Below the pieces are notes generated by a model. The model saw only the letters and a list, made by a program, of their open reading frames with translations, searched no databases and was not told the origin of the DNA. A stretch of 64,000 nt of DNA, taken from positions 5,873,009 through 5,937,008 of the forward strand of contig SDUX01000007.1 in the NCBI GenBank assembly GCA_008729055.1, in the 5' to 3' direction. The stretch comes from Pyropia haitanensis (lineage: Eukaryota > Rhodophyta > Bangiophyceae > Bangiales > Bangiaceae). Below are positions 32,648 to 43,073 of this stretch, one piece after another; the stretch's first letter is position 1; every line of letters begins with the position of its first letter. The position numbers were made by a program, and so were the translations under genes.

Positions 32648-34108
32648 GATGAACTGCAGGGGGGGGGGCAGAGAGGAGGGGGAGGGGGGGAAGGTGGGCG
32701 GAGGGGGGACGGGGAGGAGAAGGGAAGCGGAGGAGGGCAAGTGGGTGAGGTGACGGAGGGGGGAAAGCAGAATGGCTCGGGAGAAAGGCGGATGAAGTGG
32801 GGGTGTCACCACGGCGGAAGCAGTTCAAACGAGGGAACAGCTACATGCAGTCCGTCACAACGGGGGAAGCGAAGGAGGGCGGAGACGGGTGGAAGCAGAT
32901 GCCGACGGCCGCGCACGTCCCGTTGGCGCGGGACCGCCCGCCGCCAGTGCTGCATCGGCGCGGGTGGCAGCGCGCAGCGGCCGCGACGGCGGTCGCGGCG
33001 GCCAATGTCATGGCGGCGGCGGCGGGAACAGCGGCGGTGGCGGCGGCAGGCCAAGTGGAGGCACGGGTCGGCCGGCGGGCCAAAGGACACGGTCACTGGC
33101 CATCGGAACCTCGTGGGCGGATTCGTGGGATATGGAAGCAGAGCCTTGCACGATCGGCCCGGATCGGGGGGGGGGGCCCCGCCCACGCGACGATCCGCCA
33201 CTGCTATTGGATAGGGACCGCCGCCCACGAGCGCGGCCCCGCTCCGCGCGCCGTGGTCGGCCGACAACGCGGCGGCCGGCGGGCTCGTCCCGCTCTCAAA
33301 CGCTGTTGCCCGGCGGCGCCCGCCTGCGCACCCACCGCTGCCGGCCGGCAGAGCCAACGTGCCAGCACCGTCGCTGTCCGGTCACGCCCGCGCGCCATCC
33401 AGCGTCGGCGGCGGTGCGACTGCCGCGGGCGCCCACGCCGCCGCCGCCCGACCACCGCGCCGTGCGACCGCCCACAAGCGGCCGCCCGTCCGTACGGACG
33501 ACGTGGCGCACTGGAACGAGCAGACGCGCGGCTGAGGACAGCCGATGCGTACAGTCACCAAGAACAGGAGTCCGGGGCTGGTTCGGCCGGAACATTCAGC
33601 AGTCGGCATACTCGCCGCGCGTCTTCCTTGTTTATAGGGTTTGCAGAGCACCCAGGACCGTCCTTTGTCACCACGGCGCATCCCCCATCCCGTCTCCCAC
33701 CGGTCTGCCTGGGACCGCAACGCCCCGCTCGCTCCGTGGCCGCTCTTGGTCACGTCTACGAGGTGCGACTTTGGACCATACTGCTGTTTCGGCCCTGCTT
33801 CTCAACCCCTACTGAACCTTCTCCGCCTCGCGGCGACTGTCGAAGATTGAGGACATAACCCCGTCATCTGCCATGTCAAGCCTGAGGCCACTCACGCGTC
33901 CTTGACCCGCTCGGCAGTTGTCACCGCGGGAGAGGATCCCGAGTACAAGACATCTCCAAGCGAGAAGAGCACACAATGCACGCCACACCGGTGCACCAGA
34001 TGAGTTTCCCCAGCATTTCGCGTTTGGCTCAGTTGGCTGCCTACTACCCGTCCCAGTGCTTGTAATCAGTTCGCTGCTGTGGACTGTGGCCGCCATGTCT
34101 TTCGAGGA
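32648..34108. other. Intergenic region, no supported gene
   Basis: It contains the probable upstream intron of the transporter (pyrimidine-rich on the minus strand to about 32760) and GC-rich DNA to 33500. A moderate-GC stretch then runs up to the inverted repeat. Open frames up to about 350 codons occur on the plus strand, but they overlap each other and match nothing I recognise. Confidence 0.4.
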
Positions 34109-34400
34109 AGCCATGAGACAATAGAGGCGGGCTGCGTACGGGCACCTCCAGCTGAACAGGTCGGCATGTGGGAACGCGTGGTCGTTGTTTCCCTAATAGT
34201 TTTGCGCACATGGCCGCGCCATTCAGTCAGCGGCCGCCGTTGTCACCGCTGTGAATGGTCACCCCTCTGCATTGCGCCTTTGTTGACTCTGCCAGGACGG
34301 GTCATTGTGTATTCTCCCTCCACCAGGACTCATAGATCAGGTCGCCGTGTCCGAGGAAAAAGAGTTGAGACGTACGCGCAGTACAGCAGATGTCGACGGG

Positions 34401-34406
34401 AAAAAA
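34401..34406 (-). terminator. Pol III terminator of the left tRNA gene
   Basis: On the minus strand the tRNA is followed within a few bases by a run of six T, the standard RNA polymerase III stop. Confidence 0.7.
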
Positions 34407-34410
34407 TGAG

Positions 34411-34497
34411 TGGATCAGCGGGGGATCGATCCCCGGACCTCTCGCAGGCTTGCACGTTTGATGCTAAGCGAGCACTCTACCACTGAGCTACAAACCC
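34411..34497 (-). tRNA. tRNA-Ala (AGC) with a 15-nt intron, left copy
   Basis: Box A (TAGCTCAGTGG) and a T-arm with GGGGATCGATCCCC are present. The anticodon stem CTCGC/GCGAG encloses loop TTAGCA-T with AGC at 34463-34465. The canonical intron site after base 37 carries a 15-nt insertion (34447-34461). The acceptor stem keeps the G3-U70 identity pair of alanine tRNAs but has a U-U mismatch at 6-67 and a U-G pair at 5-68, so function is likely but not certain. It is identical to the right copy. Confidence 0.85.
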
Positions 34498-34812
34498 ACT
34501 TATTTGCAAGTACTAGGCTTACATCTTCTTGACAAAGTCGACATTGTGACACACTATATAGTCAACAGACAGTCACACCGGCTCGATTGCGTGTTTGTTA
34601 CCTTTGTCCCTCAGACATCGCTCTTTAACCACGTTCCCGTCATCCGCCTCTGCACAATGGACGACGAGAAAGTTATTCCGCCTGATCGTCCACGCAAGGG
34701 CGCGCCTGCGCGGGCGCGCCTGCGCGGGCGCGTGTCGTTGGTAAGGCATGTCGGGGCCGTGTACATTGTTGCGCTCGCCCGTGACCTGTTGGACCGTTCT
34801 GCTGGCGCTCGT

Positions 34813-35617
34813 TCTTATTTGCGTAGCTGGTCGCCTCTGACTCAAGTCCGCGGCATCACATAACTGGCGCCCGTAAGACTGCCAGCCAGTGCGCGGTCGC
34901 ATACAGGTCTTCCTGGAAACGTGCCGTCTTGTTTCTCTGCGCTCCCATACCAAGCTCTCATTGCAGGCAAAGTCGATTGACAGCACCTTGCCGTTCGCCA
35001 TCATGCACTGTTTGCCTGTCTGAGGCAGCAATGCTGCTCACAGTGTGTAATCCTTCCTTTGCGCAGTTCTGTCGGATCTGGACGGCGTCTGACAGCGGAC
35101 TATTTCTGGATGGGTCAGCTGTGGAAGCTTGCGTCATAGCTTCCGGTGGCGATCGATTCTCTTGCCCTCAACGAGGTAGCTTACGCGCACCTGGGCAATG
35201 ATGTATGCTGGCCTACATACCCTACGGCGGAAATAATCGGGATATCCAGCATTTCTAACCCGGATATCACGGAAATTGATTGATATCCCGTTTTTTCTGA
35301 TTCGGTCGGGCGCCGTCTGGGGATCATCAAACCCGGAGATCACGGAAATTGATGGATATCCCGTTTATTTGGATCTCATCGGGCCCGCTCACTGGTTGAG
35401 AGGCTGTCTTCTGGACGCTTCTGGGCGTCACCAGCATGTTCCAGTCGCGACACGAGTGTTCTGGAAGAGTCACGCGCCCTCTGTGAAAGTTCCAGAGTGA
35501 GACCTACACGGCTCCCGATGATTCTGGTTTGGCCTTTCAAAGGAAGCCGAGTGGCTGGGACTGAGAACGCAGAGGGGCTCTGAGTGCGCTGGGGGAGGGG
35601 GGGGGGGGGGCAGACTC
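34813..35617. other. 5' flank of the CACTA-type transposase, with GATATCC repeats
   Basis: No gene is seen. Two related segments of about 54 bp start at 35258 and 35329. Each runs from AACCCGGA(T/G)ATCACGG and AAATTGAT to GATATCCCGTTT and TCGGGC. Similar GGATATCC motifs occur in inverted orientation at about 42048-42080 near the other arm. Arrays of short subterminal motifs are typical transposase-binding regions of CACTA elements. Confidence 0.55.
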
Positions 35618-35624
35618 TATAAAA
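35618..35624 (+). promoter_or_regulatory. TATA box of the CACTA-type transposase gene
   Basis: TATAAAA sits 78 bp upstream of the ATG at 35696, just after a G run. This is a reasonable Pol II core promoter position. Confidence 0.55.
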
Positions 35625-35695
35625 GCGTCGCGACATGTTCCCGGCTGTGACGCCGCAGGTCCCTCCGACGTGCACTGCGTGCTGGACAAGCCACG

Positions 35696-38554
35696 ATGCC
35701 AGGACAAGCAGAAGACGCGAGTCGCCAGTGCCACTGCGTCAGATGTGGCGGGCGGGCCGTGCACAGGTCCACCTGGTTCCGCCACAACCCCCACAAGCGG
35801 AGCAGATTGGCCGATCCCGATGACAGTGGTACATCTATTGGGAGGATTCCTCACGCTCCAGGCCAATCAGCCGTGCAAGCGTCGCCGCCCAACTATTTAT
35901 CTCCGGAAGAGGCTAGCATGACCCCTCCCGAATCGAGTGGGTCAACGAGCTCTGACGATAGTGACCAGGTTGGACCAATTTACGAGTCACAGGCTACTTT
36001 GGATGTGTCTGACCCAGAACAAGGTGGCCTGGAGATTCCAAGAGGACAAGCAGTTGACGATCCTGTGTCGACCCCTGCCTATCAGGAAAACGTGGCAGCC
36101 AATGGCGTGCGTGTACCAGTAGAGACCTTTGTAGCAAGCATACAAGATGTTGTCTTCTACACTTACAAAGTTCAATTTGGTCTAACCAAGGAGGCTACGG
36201 CGGTCATGCTTCGACAGCGCCGACACGACCTTGTCAGTCGCACTCCAGAGGCGCTCGACCAGCTCGTGAACAGCCTGGTTGAGCTTCACACCACCAAGGT
36301 CGATGCATGTCCAGCGGGCTGCCAAGCTTACGCAGGGACTAAGGAGGCCGATTCAGAGTGCCAAGTGTGTGGGGCGCCTAGGCGGACGAGTGCTGGCGCC
36401 CCTATTAAGCAAGTCACATATTGGTCGCTTATCCCTTGGCTCACAGCGATGGTGGTCGATCCTGTACTTGGCAGCGAGATGCTGACGACTATGAAAAGCG
36501 CGCGAGAAGCCGCCACCAAGCCCATTGACCAGATTAGGAATTGGTACGATGGGTCTTCGTTTCGTAAGCTGGTCGCTGACGGCTACTTCACGGCTGACAC
36601 CGACATCGCGCTGAGCCTATCCACCGATGGCTTCGAGGCTTTTAGGCAACAAGGGTTCGACACTTGGCCAATCGTCGTCACGGTCTTAAACCTGGAGCCA
36701 AGTCGGCGGTCGCGGGTCGTATCCCAGCTGATCTTGTGCGTTACGCCGGGACCAGGCCAGCCGGCGGACTTGGAATCGTTTTTCCATCCCGTCATAGCTG
36801 AGCTAAATCAACTTTCGCAAGGAATTTCTGGCGTGAAGGTAGCTGGCCTTGATGAGACCGTCACGCTGAGAGCCTACCTTCTGCAGGTCACGTCAGATAT
36901 GCCGGCAGGAGACAAAGTGCTCAATATGACGGGCAACGGCGGGCGCACGCCTGGTCGGCTACGAAACTTTCAAGGCGTCTACTCAGGTACCAGGTACTAC
37001 TATCCGCCTAAGCATCCTCACACCGGACAGCCGCTATTTTCGATCGGCCAACCATCGCAAGATCGGCGGTCTACCTCTGGCTTTGCCGCAAATGTCAACC
37101 AAGTAGCCCGTCTTCGCAGCGAGCCTGGTCCAAGAAGCGCCGTCGAAGAACTGGTCAAGAATTGTGGCATCAAAGGTCACTCCCTATTGAGCTGCCCCAG
37201 TACAGAAGACGAAGAACGATACCCACACCTCAAGTATTTGCGGTCATTAGGTCCGTCATTGGTGCCATACGATACAATGCACCTCATCTTATCGAATGTT
37301 GTCCCAAGGCTGTGGGACTTGTTTGCAGGGCGATGGACTGTGCCCGGTGGCAGCACAGAAGAGTACGCGCTGACACAAGCCCACGCCGCATTGATCGGTC
37401 GTGAAATTCGGGGTGCTCGCGCAACGGTTCCCAGAGCACAGGCTCGAGCTCTTCGAGACGTCAACCTTCACCACAAGTCGTACAAAGCTGTGGACTGGAT
37501 GTACTTCATCTTGAGCACAGCACAGCCAACCTTGGCGGGGCGACTTCCTGACGCGTACTTCAACATGGTTATGTGTTTAAGTTTGGCGTGCCGACTTCTA
37601 TTCCGACCAACACCGTTAAGCCGAAGCGACGTGTCGTCGATTAGAACCAACCTACGGGACTTCTGTACCACATTTTACGACAAGGTCTACCGGCATCAAC
37701 CAGATCGACTTAGCCTGTGCCGCCTACCTATAGCGATTTTGCTAGACGTAGTTCCGAACCTCATGTCGTGTGGTCCCGCCTGGGTGTGGTGGCAATTCCC
37801 CACTGAGCGAGCGATCGGGACTCTGTCATCGCTGATTCGGTCAAGAAGTCGTCCCCATATGGCTCTGACGAACGCGATAACGAGAAAGTATGAAGCTGAA
37901 CTCTTAACGGCGTTTGGTGAGACAAACTGTCCAAGTCAATGGGCGTTCGCTACTGGCACCCCAGCTAGTGCAGGTCTTGCCAAGGGCAGCTACGCCTTTC
38001 CGTCGAATGACGATATTCAAGTCATGTTGTTGCCTCCAAGTCTTGCTCCAGAGGAACTGTCTGATACGGAATTGGAGCACATGAAGGCTGCCTTGCGTCT
38101 GGAAGACGTTCGCGAATTACCAGATGTCATCCTGGCCAAGAAGTACTTCCGTGTCGAACTGGGCAGTGGCGTCGTCGCGGGGTCAGCGCGGCTTCGATCG
38201 GAGGCGAGACGACGGAATTGGCTCCTCGCAATTGACTCGGAAGATAGGCGGCAAGCGCGCAACGGGGCTGTGGAGGTCTTCCGTCGGACGAGCTACGGCG
38301 AGGCATTGCACTACGCTGTGGTGCTGATGGACCAGCCCATGGTATTCGCATACATTGAGTGTGTCAAGTCGTCGGCTGACCGAAGCGGCAAGTATGGGTT
38401 TGCGGAAAAGTTTCGGGAGATGGAGTGCTTCTCGTCACTAGGGGGTTCACGCAAGTATGTTCCTCTACTCGCAGTGAGTTCACCAGTAGGGACGCTGTTT
38501 AGAGAGGGTAGGCACTTCGTCTTGTTTTCTCGACAGCCCTTTAGCAATTTGTGA
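35696..38554 (+). CDS. CACTA/EnSpm-type (Tnp2-like) transposase
   Basis: A single intact frame of 952 residues. The N-terminus has a cysteine/histidine finger (CHCVRCGG...H). Residues about 200-220 show CPAGCQAYAG...CQVCGAPRR, then a hydrophobic SLIPWLTAMVVDP. SLSTDGFEAFRQQGFDTWPI carries an acidic residue of the Tnp2/Transposase_21 catalytic fold, followed by NLEPSRRSR. The second half has MHLILSNVVPRLWDLF, SYKAVDWMYFILSTAQPTL and WVWWQFPTERAIGTLSSLI, the usual C-terminal block. Such enzymes excise and insert CACTA elements using terminal inverted repeats. GC is lower than in host genes, and the frame has no homopolymer break, which suggests recent activity. No classical CACTA terminus was found; the 704-bp arms are the nearest inverted repeats. 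Confidence 0.85.
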   Translation: MPGQAEDASRQCHCVRCGGRAVHRSTWFRHNPHKRSRLADPDDSGTSIGRIPHAPGQSAVQASPPNYLSPEEASMTPPESSGSTSSDDSDQVGPIYESQATLDVSDPEQGGLEIPRGQAVDDPVSTPAYQENVAANGVRVPVETFVASIQDVVFYTYKVQFGLTKEATAVMLRQRRHDLVSRTPEALDQLVNSLVELHTTKVDACPAGCQAYAGTKEADSECQVCGAPRRTSAGAPIKQVTYWSLIPWLTAMVVDPVLGSEMLTTMKSAREAATKPIDQIRNWYDGSSFRKLVADGYFTADTDIALSLSTDGFEAFRQQGFDTWPIVVTVLNLEPSRRSRVVSQLILCVTPGPGQPADLESFFHPVIAELNQLSQGISGVKVAGLDETVTLRAYLLQVTSDMPAGDKVLNMTGNGGRTPGRLRNFQGVYSGTRYYYPPKHPHTGQPLFSIGQPSQDRRSTSGFAANVNQVARLRSEPGPRSAVEELVKNCGIKGHSLLSCPSTEDEERYPHLKYLRSLGPSLVPYDTMHLILSNVVPRLWDLFAGRWTVPGGSTEEYALTQAHAALIGREIRGARATVPRAQARALRDVNLHHKSYKAVDWMYFILSTAQPTLAGRLPDAYFNMVMCLSLACRLLFRPTPLSRSDVSSIRTNLRDFCTTFYDKVYRHQPDRLSLCRLPIAILLDVVPNLMSCGPAWVWWQFPTERAIGTLSSLIRSRSRPHMALTNAITRKYEAELLTAFGETNCPSQWAFATGTPASAGLAKGSYAFPSNDDIQVMLLPPSLAPEELSDTELEHMKAALRLEDVRELPDVILAKKYFRVELGSGVVAGSARLRSEARRRNWLLAIDSEDRRQARNGAVEVFRRTSYGEALHYAVVLMDQPMVFAYIECVKSSADRSGKYGFAEKFREMECFSSLGGSRKYVPLLAVSSPVGTLFREGRHFVLFSRQPFSNL

Positions 38555-38793
38555 GGGCCTGAGAGCGAATTTTATGGCGCGTTTCCTAAAAATGAGACCT
38601 TCCCACCGCCCACGCGGCGACCCCCGCCACTTTTGCCGCCGCCGCGCCCGCGGTAGCCGCCTCTGCCGCCGCCGTCTTCGCCGCCGCAACCTGTGCCGTC
38701 GCCGCTGCCGCCGCCGCCGCAAACGCGGCGGCGGTGGCCACCCCCACTCCGACGCCCCCCCCCTCCCGCCCACGTCCCGCCCCCGCCGCCCAC
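38555..38793. other. Transition from transposase 3' end to GC-rich insert
   Basis: The first 40 bp after the stop are moderate in GC, then CCG/GCC repeats begin abruptly. CTGAGAGCGAATT at 38562 resembles CTGAGAGCAAATT at 41730, where composition returns to moderate GC. The insert may therefore be bounded by related sequence. Confidence 0.35.
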
Positions 38794-38850
38794 ATGCCCC
38801 CCCCGCCCCCCTTCACACCCCCCCGTCACCGCCCTCCCCCAACGGGCGCC

Positions 38851-39887
38851 ATGCGTCCTCCCCGATCTCCCACTTTGTCGCTGTCTGGAAGCCCTCCCCC
38901 CCTCCCTCCACGCGGGGGCCCACCCCCCACCTTCCCCACCGCCACCTTCCTCACGGCGCTTGCGCCCCTCTCGCGGGCCCTCCCGCATCGGTCCGCGCAG
39001 CTGGCCACCGTCCTGGCCTCCTTCCGCCTGTCGGCGGCGACGACCACATCCCCCCTCCTCCTCGTGGGGGGTCCCGCCACAGGCAAGGCCTGTGCCCTGT
39101 CGGCGGTGGCGGGGTGCGCTGCGATGGCCCGCACCCGCCTGGTGAGTGTGGACGCGGTGCCGGCAGGGACACCGGCGGCGCTGTATGGGGCGGTCCTGTC
39201 GGGGATGGCGTGGCGGGACCCCTCACCCGTGGGGGAGGGGTTCCTTGGTGGGGGGGGATTTGTGCGGGCGGTGGGGGCGCTGCTGGGGCGGCCCGAGCTG
39301 GGGGCTGTGCCGCCGGGGGTGGAGGCGGGCGTGTTTGGGGGGGGGGTGGGAGGGGGGAGGGGGGTGGGCTGCGCCCCACCCTCAACGCGCACGGGAAGCG
39401 GAGGCGGAGCGGGGGGCGGGACGCCACGGCTGCTACCGTCTTGTCTGCCGCCGCCGCCGCTGCCGACGGGGGCGACCTCCCCCCCCTGCGCCGAACGCCT
39501 CCGCCGTGGTGGCCAGCACCCGCCCAGGGTGCTGGCCACGCTGTCCCGGCTCCGCGCCACCGTCAATGGCCACCGCCCCCTGACCGTCGTCTTCCTGTCG
39601 GATGTTGGGTGAATGGGGGCGGGGAGGCCCCGCTGCCGGGGGTGCTCGCCATGACCACGGTGTTTTTTCCAACCTACATGCAGGCGCAGGCCGGCCCCAT
39701 CCTGTGGGGAGTGGGAGTGGGGGCGGTGGGGGGGTGGCGGCGGGGGGAGATGGCCGACGGTGCCACCGGGGGGTGGGGGGGGTGGGGGCGGACGCCGGCG
39801 ACGACGTCGCCACCGCCGTGGCGGCAGGGGCGGCGACGGCGCTCGCCACGGCGGGGCGGCGCGGGGGAAGCGTGCTGTCGACGTAAG
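38851..39887 (+). pseudogene. ORC5-like AAA+ fragment
   Basis: A plus-strand reading has TFLTALAPLSRALPHRSAQL, then PLLLVGGPATGKACALSAVA (Walker A; Ala replaces the usual Thr/Ser after GK). LVSVDAVPAGTPAALYGAVL follows, then CAERLR before VLATLSRLRATVN and TVVFLSDVG. In another frame FFPTYMQAQAGPIL follows at about 39664-39705. This order resembles origin recognition complex subunit 5: an AAA+ module, a weak Walker B and an FP-Y motif. The reading then degrades and ends near 39887 with the winged-helix half missing. With the frame break near 39605, I call it a fragment. Other P-loop ATPases are possible. Confidence 0.45.
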
Positions 39888-40519
39888 GCCCTGCTTGAAC
39901 AGAATACAAAAGAAAAGCAATAATATGAACGCATGACGACTTGCCCTGCTTCGATGCCAACGCTCTCCAACTTGAGGAGCTGAAGTATACGGACAAAACT
40001 AGACGGGCTGTGAGTGCGAAGATCGAAGCGCCCTCTGGCCCTCTTGACCTCACGCCGCTTTACCGACTGGGCTACCGACCACTCCTGTCAAGAGCCTGTT
40101 CTCAAACATATTTAACGTTGCTTGAAGCTATAAACGAGATTTGCACGCAGGGTGCAAAGTGGGCTGATCTCCGTGCCGGTGCGCTCAGCCGACGCTCAAT
40201 CCTGGCCCCACACACGTTCGTCTGGCGAGATCCGCCACCATGACTCACCCTCCAGCACTCCCCCCCCACAGCGCTGCCGAATGGCTGCTCCGGAGCACTC
40301 GCTGAGGGCCCCCACGAACAGGGCACCGGCGACCATGCCTCCACTTCCGCACCCGCGCCCCCGCGCCTACCGTCACATCCACGCAGCGCATGTGCCGGCA
40401 TCCCTACCACACCCCCAACCACGGCGTATTCCCCGTCGCGTCATGCCTTCGCGTCGCCGTGCACAGCGTCGTTTCCTGCCAACCGGACACACTGCGAGTA
40501 TGTTTCTTTTCGTCTTCGC
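39888..40519. other. Moderate-GC stretch, no supported gene
   Basis: An RNA Pol III box-A-like sequence and a weak box-B-like sequence occur on the minus strand at about 40020-40075, but they do not fold as a tRNA. No other feature is seen. Confidence 0.35.
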
Positions 40520-41713
40520 GTGGGTGGGCCTCGTCATTGTCGTGTGGGGAGTATTTCTACTCATGATGAGGCACGTCTTCGTTGTCGCTGCGCGCACGTA
40601 CTAACCCACTCTGTCCTCCCCGTCTCTGCCGTGGATCTGGTCTTCTTCTCTAGACTCTCAACTCCTGCATGCGGCGGCGGCGGCCGCTGCGGCCCTCGTC
40701 CAGGGAGCTTCCCCCGCAGCCTCGCCTACCTCCGCCATCCCGCCCTTTTCCTGCCCGCCACCGACTCCGGCGCGGGGAGCCCTCCCCCCGCCCCCACCAC
40801 CGCAACCAATCCGGGCGCCACCAGCCCTGCCGCCGCGCTCGGCTCAAGGTTCCCTCCCCCCCCCCCCGCCATCCCCGCCAAGGGGGCCGTCACCGGGCCC
40901 ACCGCCGCCCCCGGCTCGTGGTTCCCTCCCCCCCCCCCGTCACCCCCGCCAAGGGGGCCGTCATCGAGCCCACCGCCGCCCCCGGCTCGGGGTTCCCTCT
41001 CCCCCCCCCCGTCACCCCCGCCAAGGGGACTACCGCTGGGCCTGCCGCCGTCTCAGGCGTTGAGGGCACGCCCCCAGCCGCCGCTGGCCCCGCCAAGGCG
41101 GCCGCCGCTTTCGTTGCTGCACAGCGGGGGTGGGGGGGCTGGCCGCCGCCGGACCTGCGGTCGGGGGGGGGTTTTTCTTCCCTCGTCGGCGGCCGGCCGG
41201 ACCGTGCCGGCGCCGGGTCGCGTAATTGGCAAGCTACGGGTGGTGGGGGCTGCGGGGCTCGGGTACGGCCCCGCGGACCGCCTGCGGCTGTTGGCGGCGG
41301 CCCGTAGGGCGGCAGCCCGTTTCCTGGCTCCCGGCGCGACTCTGACACGTCAACCGCCGGGGGCCTTGGAGCGGGCCATCGTGGCCCTGGAGGGAGAGGA
41401 GGTGGGGCTGAGGGTGTGCGTTGGGAGTTGGGGGGCGTGCGCGCTTTTGTCAAAGCACCTATCTAACCGGACGCCTCGTGATACTGTGGTGGGAGGACCG
41501 GCTGGTGTTGTCGGTGTTTCTGGTGGTTGTTGCCCGCGGGCAGGGAGCCGGACCGAGGGGGGCTCCAGCGGTGGTCAGAGAGGTGGGTGCGGGCGGGGCG
41601 AGGGGGGAAGGCGAGGAGGGGGGGGCTCGGTGGGTGGAGTGGCTGCGCGTGGGGTGCTGGTGCGGGGCGGTGCAGTCAGCCGCCAGGCCACGTTTTTGGC
41701 CAGCCTCCCGTAG
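40520..41713 (+). CDS. Hypothetical GC-rich reading frame
   Basis: The 397-codon frame ends at TAG 41711-41713, immediately before an AATAAA. The first half is proline-rich low complexity, including three copies of a 72-bp tandem repeat. The segment from about 41210 to 41460 is more protein-like (GKLRVVGAAGLGYGPADRLR, LLAAARRAAARFLAPG, ALERAIVALEGEEVGLRV). No family is recognised, and high GC makes chance frames likely. It lies inside the inverted-repeat locus, downstream of the ORC5-like fragment. Confidence 0.25.
   Translation: MGGPRHCRVGSISTHDEARLRCRCAHVLTHSVLPVSAVDLVFFSRLSTPACGGGGRCGPRPGSFPRSLAYLRHPALFLPATDSGAGSPPPAPTTATNPGATSPAAALGSRFPPPPPAIPAKGAVTGPTAAPGSWFPPPPPSPPPRGPSSSPPPPPARGSLSPPPSPPPRGLPLGLPPSQALRARPQPPLAPPRRPPLSLLHSGGGGAGRRRTCGRGGVFLPSSAAGRTVPAPGRVIGKLRVVGAAGLGYGPADRLRLLAAARRAAARFLAPGATLTRQPPGALERAIVALEGEEVGLRVCVGSWGACALLSKHLSNRTPRDTVVGGPAGVVGVSGGCCPRAGSRTEGGSSGGQRGGCGRGEGGRRGGGGSVGGVAARGVLVRGGAVSRQATFLASLP
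40848..41061. repeat. 72-bp tandem repeat, three copies
   Basis: GGTTCCCTC followed by a C run, GCCAAGGGG and a CACCGCCGCCCCCGGCTCG segment recurs, with starts at 40848, 40920 and 40991. The third copy decays after GCCAAGGGG. Confidence 0.8.
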
Positions 41714-41719
41714 AATAAA
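41714..41719 (+). promoter_or_regulatory. Candidate polyadenylation signal
   Basis: AATAAA directly follows the stop of the frame ending at 41713. It is the point where GC-rich DNA gives way to AT-richer DNA. Confidence 0.35.
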
Positions 41720-41897
41720 ATGCGGGAGCTGAGAGCAAATTGATTTTTAAGAAACGAATATTAACGTTCCAATTAGGACAGCAACCTAATCGACGTGGAA
41801 CTAGCGCACATTGCTAAAAAAGGCACACTTAACATTACCTTATCCTAGCTAGCCAATTTCAATGACACTGTAATGAAACTCGTTAACGAAGCAGTGG

Positions 41898-41939
41898 CTA
41901 AGCAGCGTAGCGAAGTAGTCGCGTCGCTACGCTGCTTAG
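41898..41939. repeat. Perfect 16-bp-arm hairpin
   Basis: CTAAGCAGCGTAGCGA (41898-41913) is followed after 10 nt by its exact reverse complement (41924-41939). It sits in an AT-richer, gene-free segment between the GC-rich insert and the right arm. Confidence 0.85.
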
Positions 41940-42758
41940 TAGTTACTAAATGTACGTTGCATGCGGACGGTCTGTAAGCAGCACTGATCCAGCCCACTGA
42001 GAGCGAACGACAGCCAACCAAAGTCGCATCTGATCCGGGTTTTTTCCTGGATATCCGGGAAGTGAAGCGGGATATCCGGGAAAACGGGTCGGCGGAGACG
42101 CGACTCCTCCTTCGTTGCGGCACTGCTGTGCCGACCCCCTGTCAAATTCATCCCTTGGGTGTCACTAACACCACAGCGTGCTATCGAAGGAAACTGTACA
42201 TCAGGCAAACCGAACAGTCAGCACAGCGCCCTTGGAAGGTCATCGTGAGGTCGAACCACCGGTCTAGAGCCACGCCGGAAGGTGCTCCAGGACGAGACAA
42301 GAAGACTGCAGAAAATCTTGGAATTTTCGCCGTAGGGCATCCAACGTGCTTGGCGCCTTTATCCAGAGAGGTGAGTGTTTACATTCGACAGGTGAGAAGA
42401 AGTCGATGGTTAGAAAAACGACATACGCACAGACTGACGTTGCACCAGAGAAATCGCAGGCTTAGTGCGCCGGCACACCCCGAGCGTTTGGAACTCAAAA
42501 GCTCTGTGACAGTGCCCCAGGTGTGAGAATCCAAACTGCGCGCCTACCGTTAAGCCAGGTCAAGTGCTCATGCAACGACGCACAGCCGCCAAGTTCACAT
42601 GTCACAGAGCAACATTCACACCCGGAGCAAGCCACATCTCTGCAGACAGCAGATGAACGACACCAGACTTCCGTGACGACACGCTGGGCACACAAAGGGA
42701 GACGAAACATCCGCAGAGAAACACGGAGCGAGAAGGAGTTGACAAGATACGGGGAATG
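41940..42758. other. 3' flank inside the inverted-repeat locus, with GATATCC motifs
   Basis: Two GGATATCCGGGAA motifs (about 42048-42080) mirror the GATATCCCG repeats beyond the left arm. A 154-codon plus-strand frame (42062-42526) has no recognised domain. No further feature is seen up to the right arm. Confidence 0.4.
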
Positions 42759-43073
42759 ACGAGCGCCAGCAGAACGGTCCAACAGGTCACGGGCGAGCGC
42801 AACAATGTACACGGCCCCGACATGCCTTACCAACGACACGCGCCCGCGCAGGCGCGCCCGCGCAGGCGCGCCCTTGCGTGGACGATCAGGCGGAATAACT
42901 TTCTCGTCGTCCATTGTGCAGAGGCGGATGACGGGAACGTGGTTAAAGAGCGATGTCTGAGGGACAAAGGTAACAAACACGCAATCGAGCCGGTGTGACT
43001 GTCTGTTGACTATATAGTGTGTCACAATGTCGACTTTGTCAAGAAGATGTAAGCCTAGTACTTGCAAATAAGT

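Larger units (their letters stand above)
34109..34812. repeat. Left arm of a 704-bp inverted repeat
   Basis: The arm is the reverse complement of 42759-43462. Coordinates of paired bases always sum to 77571, so there is no indel. Long translated stretches of the two arms are identical, and I saw no mismatch where I compared bases. Outside both boundaries the similarity stops at once, and no direct target duplication is evident at either edge. The arm contains a tRNA-Ala gene and a short tandem repeat of GCGCGCCTGCGCGG-type sequence at 34700-34730. Confidence 0.93.

Noticed and set aside
32889..33815. Plus-strand frames of more than 300 codons
   Set aside because: Two overlapping frames are similarly long and neither shows domain character or codon structure.
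34079..34486. 135-codon frame over the left arm and its mirror image in the right arm
   Set aside because: It runs through the tRNA gene on the opposite strand, so it is unlikely to be a protein gene.
40012..40090. tRNA-like sequence on the minus strand with box A TAGCCCAGTCGG
   Set aside because: The box B match is weak and neither the acceptor nor the anticodon stem pairs; at best a tRNA-derived relic.
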